A DNA stretch of 5,416 nucleotides from Planctomycetaceae bacterium (GTDB taxonomy: Bacteria; Planctomycetota; UBA1135; GCA-002686595), in contig JABWBL010000271.1 of NCBI GenBank assembly GCA_013360535.1, positions 1-5,416 of the forward strand, given 5' to 3'. Below are positions 1-5,416 of this stretch, piece after piece. The translations under genes and the position numbers were made by a program. Below the pieces are notes generated by a model. It was given only the letters and a program-made list of their open reading frames with translations. It did not search any database and was not told the origin of the DNA. Each line of letters begins with the position of its first letter. Position 1 is the stretch's first letter.

Positions 1-1010
1 AGGCTGACGTGCACGCGCCGGTGGCGGGCCGCATCGCGCCGGTCGAAGGGCGCACGCTGCCGCGCTCGGGCGAACGAGTGAAGGCGGGCGAGGTGCTGTT
101 CAGCGTCGAACCGCCGGCGGATGCGGCGACGATCGCGCAGTTGCACGCGCTGCGGCTCGAGCTGGAGATGCGGCTCGTCGAGGCCGTGCACGAGGTCGAG
201 CACTCCCAGCTGCGGCGCTCGTTCGCGCAGCGCGAGCTCGAGCGCCTGAAGGCGCTGCGGCCCGAGGGCCTGAGCACGCTGCCCGAGCTCGATGCAGCGG
301 AGCTCGAGGTCGAGATGACGCTGCACGAGGAGGAGCTCGCGCTCGGGCGCAAGCAGACCGTCGAGCGGCTGATCACCGACCGCGTGCCGTTCGACGCGCG
401 CTCGGGCTCGCCGGTGGTGCGCGTGCAAGTGACGGCGCCGATCGACGGCGTAGTGACGTGGGCGTCGCCGTCCGCCGGCGCGAGCGTGACGCCGGACATG
501 GAGCTCGTGCACATCGTCGATCCGTCGAAGGTGTGGATCGAAGGGCGGGTGTCCGAGTTCGACCTGCACCGCGTCGCGCGCGAGCTCGGCGCGACGGCGA
601 CGTTCCTCGGGCTTCCGGACGAGCGCCTCGAGCTCGCCGGTGCGCCGTACATCGCGCCCCGCGTGAGCGCGGACTCGCGGGCCGTGATCGTGCGGTTTCC
701 GGCGGAAAATGCCGCCGGCAGGCTGATCGAGGGCCAGCTCGCCGAACTCGAGCTGCGCACGGAACTCGTGCGCGGGGCGCTCGCGATCCCGCACGAGGCG
801 ATCGTGATGGACCAGGGCGTGCCGACGGCCTACGTGATGCGCTCGGGCGAGCTGTTCGAGAAGCGCCAGCTGCGGCTGGGCCTGCGCGACGGCGCGAGCG
901 TCGAGGTGCTCGAGGGGCTCGCGGAGGGCGAGCGCGTCGCGACCCGTGGCGCCTACATCGTGCGGCTCGCGTCGATGGCGCCCGCGTCGATGGAACACCA
1001 CCACCACTGA
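1..1010 (+). CDS. Efflux RND transporter periplasmic adaptor subunit (CusB/CzcB-type membrane fusion protein), 5'-partial
   Basis: Periplasmic adaptor that links an inner-membrane RND pump to an outer-membrane channel. Reading in phase from base 3 the frame is open to the window edge, and the protein already begins inside the first lipoyl half-motif (VHAPVAGRIAP, then GERVKAGEVLFSVEPP). The GTG at 9 is therefore an internal codon, and the true start, signal peptide and N-terminal strands lie upstream. Counting that GTG as residue 1: first lipoyl half 1-36; charged alpha-hairpin about 37-125, with R79, L83 and T90 spaced like the AcrA/MacA tip motif that contacts TolC; second lipoyl half about 136-170 (VTAPIDGVVTWASPSAGASV); beta-barrel about 174-250; membrane-proximal domain about 255-320 (ALAIPHEAIVMDQGVPTAYV). 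It ends MEHHHH, a possible metal-binding tail. The permease gene follows after 15 bases. Family assignment is firm; substrate is not. Confidence 0.93.
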   Translation, partial: ADVHAPVAGRIAPVEGRTLPRSGERVKAGEVLFSVEPPADAATIAQLHALRLELEMRLVEAVHEVEHSQLRRSFAQRELERLKALRPEGLSTLPELDAAELEVEMTLHEEELALGRKQTVERLITDRVPFDARSGSPVVRVQVTAPIDGVVTWASPSAGASVTPDMELVHIVDPSKVWIEGRVSEFDLHRVARELGATATFLGLPDERLELAGAPYIAPRVSADSRAVIVRFPAENAAGRLIEGQLAELELRTELVRGALAIPHEAIVMDQGVPTAYVMRSGELFEKRQLRLGLRDGASVEVLEGLAEGERVATRGAYIVRLASMAPASMEHHHH

Positions 1011-1012
1011 TC

Positions 1013-1017
1013 GGGAG
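1013..1017 (+). promoter_or_regulatory. Shine-Dalgarno for the RND permease gene
   Basis: GGGAG lies 8 bases before the ATG at 1026, good spacing for ribosome binding. The adaptor's TGA at 1008-1010 is in the same reading frame as the permease. The five intervening codons (TCG GGA GCC ACT TCG) contain no start, so ATG 1026 is the first possible start in this frame after the stop. Confidence 0.8.
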
Positions 1018-1025
1018 CCACTTCG

Positions 1026-4000
1026 ATGATCAACCTCCTGATCCGCTGGGCGCTCGAGAAGCGCCTCACGGTGGTCGTCCTGTCGATCGTCACGATGGCG
1101 CTGGGCGTGTTCGTCACGCTGCGCATGCCGGTCGACGTCTTCCCTGACCTGACGGCGCCGACCGTCACGGTGCTCGTCGAAGGCCACAGCCTGTCTCCGC
1201 AGGAGATGGAGACGCAGGTCACGTTCCCGATCGAGAGCGTGATGAACGGCGCCTCGGGCGTGCGACGCGTGCGCTCGGGCACGGCGCTCGGCATCACGGT
1301 CGTGTGGGTCGAGTTCGAGTGGGGAACCGAGATCCAGCGCGCGCGCCAGACGGTGGCGGAGCGCTTGAGCACGATCGCGGGCGCGATGCCGGAAGGCGTC
1401 GAGGCGCCCAAGCTCGCGCCGGTGTCGAGCGTGATGGGCGAGATCCTGTTCGTGTCGCTCACCAGCGATCGCCACGGGCCGCTCGAGCTGCGCACGACGG
1501 CGACGACGGTGCTCAAGCGCCGGCTGCTCTCGGTGCCGGGCGTGTCGCAGGTGACGCCGATCGGCGGGGACACGAAGCAGTACCAGGTGCTGCTCGCCCC
1601 CGATCGCATGCGCGCCTACGGCGTGACGGCGGACGAGGTGATCGAGGCGCTCGCGGGCTCGAACCAGAACGTCGCGGCCGGCGTGCTGCACATGGGCGCG
1701 CAGGAAGTGCTCGTCGAAGGCATCGGTCGTGTCGTCGGCATCGACGACATCGCGGCGGTGCAGGTCGCGCGGCGCGAGGGCGTGCCGGTGACGGTGCGCG
1801 ACCTCGGCCAGGTCGTGATCGGGCCGGCGCTCAAGCGCGGAACGGCGGCGGCGTCGCGGCGCGGGCCGAACTGGGAGGCGATCATCGAGCCTGGGGTCGT
1901 GCTCGCCGTGCAGAAGCAGCCGGGCGCGAACACGCTCGAGCTCACGGGACGGCTCGATCGCACGCTCGACGAGCTGCAAGCCGTGCTGCCGGCGGGCATG
2001 CACATCAACCGCAACCTGTTCCGGCAGGCCTCGTTCATCCAGAACTCGGTCGACAACACCGTCTCGGCGCTCGTCGAGGGTGCGCTGTTCGTCGTGCTGG
2101 TCGTGGCGGCGTTCCTCGCGAGCACACGCGCGAGCGTGATCACGCTGCTCGCGCTGCCGCTGTCCTTGCTCATCACCGTGCTCGCGCTCGAGCTGATGGG
2201 CGCGAACATCAACACGATGACGCTCGGTGGCATGGCCATCGCGATCGGAGCGCTGGTCGACGACGCCATCATCGACGTCGAGAACGTGCTGCGGCGCCTG
2301 CGCGAGAACCGCAAGCTGCCCGAGGGCCGGCGCAAGGCGGCGGTGAGCGTGATCTATGCGGCGAGCGTGGAGGTGCGCGGCTCGATCGTGCTGGCGACGT
2401 TCATCATCCTGCTCGTGTTCGCGCCGCTGTTCTTCCTGTCGGGCGTCGAGGGGCGGCTCTTGCGGCCGCTGGGACTCGCGTTCACGGTGTCGCTCGCGGC
2501 GTCGCTGCTCACCGCGCTCACGCTGACTCCGGCCTTGTGCAGCCTGCTCCTGCCGAACAGCCGCATCGTGACGAAGGGTGGGGAGCCGCCGCTCGTGCAC
2601 TGGCTGCAGAAGCTGTACGCGAGGCCGCTCGAGTGGGCGCTGAACCACCCGTGGATCGTCGGGATTCCGAGTGCTGCGATGCTCGCCCTCGCGACGTGGA
2701 GCGCGGCGACCATGGGGCGCGGGTTCCTGCCGGAATTCAATGAAGGCGCCTTGGTCGTCGAGGTCGCGAGCCTGCCTGGCACGTCGATCGCGCAAGGGGA
2801 CCAGCTCGCGCAGCTCGTCGAGCGCGAGGTCATGCAGGAACCCGAGGTGGTCGCGATCGGGCGACGCACCGGGCGTGCCGAAGAGGACGAGCACGTGCAG
2901 GGCGTCGAGGCGAGCGAGATGGACATGACGCTCGACATGGAAGCTCCTGTGCGGCTGGGGAAGCCACGGCGCACGAAGGACGAGTTGCTCGAGTCGCTGC
3001 GCGAGCGGCTCGCGAGGATTCCCGGCATCCAGGCCTCGTTCGGCCAGCCGATCGGGCACCGCATCGACCACATGCTCTCGGGCACGCGCGCGAGCATCGC
3101 GGTCAAGCTGTTCGGGCCCGATCTCGGGCAACTGCGCGACCTCGGCGCGAAGATCGAGGAGGTGATGGGCACGGTGCCGGGTGTCGTCGACCTGTCGGTC
3201 GAGCGGCAGGCGCTGGTGCCGACGATGCGCATCGAGTTCGACCGCGCGGCGATCGCGCGGCATGGGCTGCACATCGAGGACGTGGCCCACGCTGTCGAGC
3301 TCGCCACGAAGGGCAGCGTCGCGAGCGAAGTGCTCGAGGGAACCAATCCCGTGGCGCTCGTCGTGCGTACGAGCGGCGCGGGCGAGCTCGATCCGGAGTA
3401 CCTGCCGGACGTGCTCGTCGAGGCCCCGGAGGGACAGCGCATCCCGCTGCGCGCGCTCGCCACGGTGCGCGAGGACCGCACGCCGAACTTCATCAGCCGC
3501 GAGAACGCGCAGCGCAAGATCGTCGTGATGTGCAACGTCGCGGGCCGCGACCTGCGCGGCGTCGTCGAGGAAATCCGCGCCGGAATCGAGTCGCGCGTGG
3601 ACCTGCCCTCGGGCTACTGGGTCGAGTATGGCGGCCAGTTCGAGAGCGCGCAGGCGACGGGCGAGCTGCTCGGCGTGCTCGGCATACTGATCGTCGCGAG
3701 CATCGCGTTCCTCCTGTACTTCGCCTTCGGATCGGTGCGCGACGCGGCGCTGATCCTGCTCAACCTGCCGCTCGCTCTGATCGGCGGCGTGCTGGGCGTC
3801 TACCTGACCGGCGGCGTGCTCACCGTGGCCTCGATCATCGGCTTCATCACCGTGTTCGGTGTCGCGGCGCGCAACGGCATCATGCTCGTCTCGCACATCC
3901 GCCACCTGCAGCGCCACGAAGGCGTGCGCGACTTCCGCGAGGCGGTGCGACGGGGCGCGCTTGAGCGCCTCGCGCCGATCCTGATGACGGCGCTGGCCGC

Positions 4001-4211
4001 GGGCCTCGCGCTGATCCCGCTCGCACTGCGCGGCGACAAGCCGGGCAGTGAGATCCTCACGCCGATGGCGGTGGTGATCCTGTGGGGCCTGTTGTCCTCG
4101 ACCCTGCTCAACATGCTGCTCGTTCCGAGCCTGTTCCTGCGCTTCGCGATTCCGGCGGAATCCGGCGAGGAAAATGACATGCCGATGGAGGTGACCGGTG
4201 CGGAAGCTTGA
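1026..4211 (+). CDS. CusA/CzcA-family heavy-metal efflux RND transporter permease
   Basis: Inner-membrane proton-driven pump of the tripartite complex; 1061 residues, close to CusA and CzcA length, complete. It shows the RND plan of two repeats of six membrane helices, each with a large periplasmic loop. TM1 is about 13-31, TM2-TM6 about 345-509, TM7 about 542-563 and TM8-TM12 about 880-1038. Family signatures include DVFPDLTAPTVTVLVEG (37-53), a QKQPGANTLELT segment (296-307), FLPEFNEG (567-574), GHRIDHMLSGTRA (677-689) and GVAARNGIML (945-954). TM4 has VDDAIIDVEN (411-420); D412 aligns with CusA D405. The CusA methionine triad positions (573, 623, 672; alignment from memory) correspond here to E579, M632 and H682 beside M683, so Cu(I)/Ag(I) specificity cannot be assumed. 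The C-terminal tail (1045-1061) is acidic and overlaps the next gene. Alternatives: divalent-cation export, or another substrate within the HME-RND group. Confidence 0.96.
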   Translation: MINLLIRWALEKRLTVVVLSIVTMALGVFVTLRMPVDVFPDLTAPTVTVLVEGHSLSPQEMETQVTFPIESVMNGASGVRRVRSGTALGITVVWVEFEWGTEIQRARQTVAERLSTIAGAMPEGVEAPKLAPVSSVMGEILFVSLTSDRHGPLELRTTATTVLKRRLLSVPGVSQVTPIGGDTKQYQVLLAPDRMRAYGVTADEVIEALAGSNQNVAAGVLHMGAQEVLVEGIGRVVGIDDIAAVQVARREGVPVTVRDLGQVVIGPALKRGTAAASRRGPNWEAIIEPGVVLAVQKQPGANTLELTGRLDRTLDELQAVLPAGMHINRNLFRQASFIQNSVDNTVSALVEGALFVVLVVAAFLASTRASVITLLALPLSLLITVLALELMGANINTMTLGGMAIAIGALVDDAIIDVENVLRRLRENRKLPEGRRKAAVSVIYAASVEVRGSIVLATFIILLVFAPLFFLSGVEGRLLRPLGLAFTVSLAASLLTALTLTPALCSLLLPNSRIVTKGGEPPLVHWLQKLYARPLEWALNHPWIVGIPSAAMLALATWSAATMGRGFLPEFNEGALVVEVASLPGTSIAQGDQLAQLVEREVMQEPEVVAIGRRTGRAEEDEHVQGVEASEMDMTLDMEAPVRLGKPRRTKDELLESLRERLARIPGIQASFGQPIGHRIDHMLSGTRASIAVKLFGPDLGQLRDLGAKIEEVMGTVPGVVDLSVERQALVPTMRIEFDRAAIARHGLHIEDVAHAVELATKGSVASEVLEGTNPVALVVRTSGAGELDPEYLPDVLVEAPEGQRIPLRALATVREDRTPNFISRENAQRKIVVMCNVAGRDLRGVVEEIRAGIESRVDLPSGYWVEYGGQFESAQATGELLGVLGILIVASIAFLLYFAFGSVRDAALILLNLPLALIGGVLGVYLTGGVLTVASIIGFITVFGVAARNGIMLVSHIRHLQRHEGVRDFREAVRRGALERLAPILMTALAAGLALIPLALRGDKPGSEILTPMAVVILWGLLSSTLLNMLLVPSLFLRFAIPAESGEENDMPMEVTGAEA
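4187..4194 (+). promoter_or_regulatory. Strong Shine-Dalgarno for the outer-membrane factor, inside the permease gene
   Basis: GGAGGTGA is a full-length match to the usual anti-Shine-Dalgarno core. Its GGAGG part ends 6 bases before the GTG at 4198. The TGA at 4192-4194 is also a stop in the outer-membrane factor frame, so GTG 4198 is the first start available in that frame. The site sits within the last permease codons, so this start should be translated as ribosomes finish the permease. Confidence 0.82.
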
Positions 4212-5416
4212 TCTCGTGGTGTTCGCCGGCGTCGCGCTCGTCGCGGCCTGCCGTGCGACGGTCGATCCCAGCGGAGACTACACGGACGCGCAGGTCGCGA
4301 TCCGCGAGGCGACCGGCGTCGAGCACGTGCTGCGGCCCGACGAGCCGGGGCTCTCGAGCGCGGAGGTCGAGCGTGTCCTCGATGGCGGGCTCACGCTCGC
4401 CGAAGCACGCCAGCTCGCGCTCCAGCAGAATCGGCGCTTGCGCGCGGCGTTCTTCGAGATCGGCGTTTCGCGCGCCGACTACGAGCAATCGGGGCTGCTG
4501 CGGAACCCGACCCTGGGGCTCGCCTACCTGTGGCCGGACGGTGGTGGGCGCGAGCGCATTGGCGCCGATCTCGTGCAGGGCCTGAGCGAGCTGTGGCAGC
4601 TGCGTTTCCGGCGGGATCTTGCCGAAGCGGAGCTGCGAGAGAAGGTCGCATCGGTCGCGGGGCAGGCGGCGCGGCTCGCGTACGACGTCGAGCGCGCGTA
4701 CGGGGCACTCGCGAGCGTGCAGGCGGCGCGAAGTGCGGTCGAAAGCGAGGTCCAGCTCGCGCAGGATGCGCTCGTGCTGATGCAGCGCAAGGTGGACGTC
4801 GGAGTGGCGCGCTCGAGCGAGCTCCCGCAGGCGCAAGCTCGCCTCGCGCTCGCGAAGGTGGAGCTGCAGCGGCTGGAGAGCGCCGGAATCGAACAGCGGC
4901 GTGAGCTCGCGTCGCTGCTCTCCCTCGATGGAGACCCGGCGCGGCTCGACGTCATCGAACTCCCCGGCGCGACCGCGCAGGAGCTTCCCGCAGTCGAGCG
5001 AGTGCTCGAGCTGGCGTCGAACCGTCGCCTCGACTTGCGGGCCGCCGACATCTCGGTCGCGCGGGCCGAGGCGAACGTCGCGCTCGAACGCAGCCGCACG
5101 ACGCCGGATGTCGCGCTCGGGATCGAGTGGGAACACCCGGAAGTCGGCACGAACACGCCGTACGTCGGCGGCTTCAACGGCTCGATCGAGATCCCGATCT
5201 TCGACCAGAACATCGTGCAGTTGCGGCGCGCGGAGCTGCTGCGGGATGCGGCGGCCGAGCTGCGGGATGCGCTGCGCGGCGAGGCCGAACAGGACGTGCG
5301 GGCCGCGCACGCGACCGCGCTCGCGGCGGAACGCACTCTCGCGACCCTGGTCGAACAGGCGGTGCCGCAGGCGGAACGTGCGTCGTCGCTCGCGCGCAAG
5401 GCCTACGAAGTCGGCC
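4198..5416 (+). CDS. TolC/CusC/CzcC-family outer-membrane efflux lipoprotein, 3'-partial
   Basis: Outer-membrane channel of the pump (trimeric in this family). The GTG start is fixed by an in-frame TGA at 4192-4194 and a strong Shine-Dalgarno; it overlaps the permease gene by 14 bases. The frame stays open to the window edge, giving 406 residues. N-terminus: MRKLDLVVFAGVALVAAC, a short basic n-region, hydrophobic core and lipobox VAAC with lipidated Cys at 18, as in CusC-type factors. Two OEP repeats are visible: first LTLAEARQLALQQN (65-78), the strand around NPTLGLAY (103-110) and helices to about 250 with hairpin tip DVGVARSSELPQAQARL (200-216); second from about 266, with SIEIPIFDQN (329-338) and helices up to KAYEVG, the start of the second tip. 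By comparison with usual family length (about 420-480), roughly the last 30-70 residues are missing. ELWQLRFRRDLAEAEL (131-146) resembles metal-type rather than drug-type factors. Substrate is set by the pump, not by this protein. Confidence 0.92.
   Translation, partial: MRKLDLVVFAGVALVAACRATVDPSGDYTDAQVAIREATGVEHVLRPDEPGLSSAEVERVLDGGLTLAEARQLALQQNRRLRAAFFEIGVSRADYEQSGLLRNPTLGLAYLWPDGGGRERIGADLVQGLSELWQLRFRRDLAEAELREKVASVAGQAARLAYDVERAYGALASVQAARSAVESEVQLAQDALVLMQRKVDVGVARSSELPQAQARLALAKVELQRLESAGIEQRRELASLLSLDGDPARLDVIELPGATAQELPAVERVLELASNRRLDLRAADISVARAEANVALERSRTTPDVALGIEWEHPEVGTNTPYVGGFNGSIEIPIFDQNIVQLRRAELLRDAAAELRDALRGEAEQDVRAAHATALAAERTLATLVEQAVPQAERASSLARKAYEVG

Noticed and set aside
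9..11. GTG at 9 as the real start of the adaptor
   Set aside because: The upstream codons (GCT GAC) are open, and the protein would begin in the middle of the first lipoyl half-motif without a signal peptide, which an exported adaptor needs.
990..1010. The HHHH end as an engineered affinity tag or vector contamination
   Set aside because: There are only four histidines, with no linker, cloning site or vector sequence, and the native operon continues without interruption.
1008..1028. Adaptor and permease are in the same reading frame, separated by one TGA and five codons, so stop readthrough could fuse them
   Set aside because: The adaptor's C-terminus is periplasmic while the permease N-terminus is cytoplasmic, so a fusion is topologically unlikely. 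A good Shine-Dalgarno and ATG follow the stop, and sharing a frame is expected by chance one time in three.
1304..2743. A 479-codon plus-strand frame inside the permease gene
   Set aside because: It is an Arg/Ala/Gly-rich frame-shifted reading of the permease, with no ribosome binding site logic and no domain.
2354..3535. A 393-codon minus-strand open frame under the permease gene
   Set aside because: Its product is Ser/Arg/Thr-rich with no family signature, and it lies wholly antisense to well-conserved RND sequence.
4108..5310. A 400-codon open frame on the minus strand across the outer-membrane factor
   Set aside because: It is the antisense shadow of a GC-rich gene whose codon bias removes stops on the opposite strand. 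The plus-strand frame has a lipoprotein signal, OEP repeats and hairpin tip motifs; the minus-strand product is low-complexity and Arg-rich with no recognisable domain.
1..5416. Promoter, terminator, riboswitch, tRNA, CRISPR or insertion-sequence signals
   Set aside because: Coding sequence fills the window apart from 15 bases. I found no repeat array or credible hairpin with a T-tract. Frequent short words such as CTCGAG and GCGAGC reflect codon bias (Leu-Glu, Ala-Ser) rather than designed repeats.

Overview
The window is a strongly GC-rich (by eye about 70%), gene-dense piece of a Gram-negative chromosome or plasmid. It carries one co-directional operon for a tripartite heavy-metal-type RND efflux pump. 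The outer-membrane component and periplasmic adaptor require a double-membrane cell envelope. GC-dominated third codon positions and a GTG start fit a high-GC proteobacterium or myxobacterium-like lineage, but the sequence does not allow a closer placement.

Layout, all on the plus strand: (1) positions 1-1010, the periplasmic adaptor (membrane fusion protein, CusB/CzcB type), cut at its 5' end by the window edge and ending in four histidines; (2) a 15-base gap with a Shine-Dalgarno; (3) positions 1026-4211, a complete 1061-residue inner-membrane RND permease of the CusA/CzcA family; (4) positions 4198 to the window end, an outer-membrane factor lipoprotein (CusC/CzcC/TolC type). The last gene starts with GTG inside the end of the permease gene and is cut at its 3' end near its second hairpin tip. 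There is no intergenic stretch over 15 bases, and I see no RNA gene, repeat array, mobile element or terminator. The promoter and any metal-responsive regulator must lie upstream of the window.

Working model: the permease (a trimer in this family) takes substrate from the periplasm or membrane using proton-motive force, the adaptor docks it to the outer-membrane channel, and the channel releases substrate outside. Family membership is secure; the metal is not. Compared with E. coli CusA (recalled from memory), the three-methionine Cu/Ag site is only partly kept. The TM4 proton-relay region has an Asp-Asp pair and TM10 has an Arg, a layout closer to multidrug AcrB than to CusA. I therefore withhold cus or czc symbols. 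This is a recognisable system with some unusual details, not a new kind of system.
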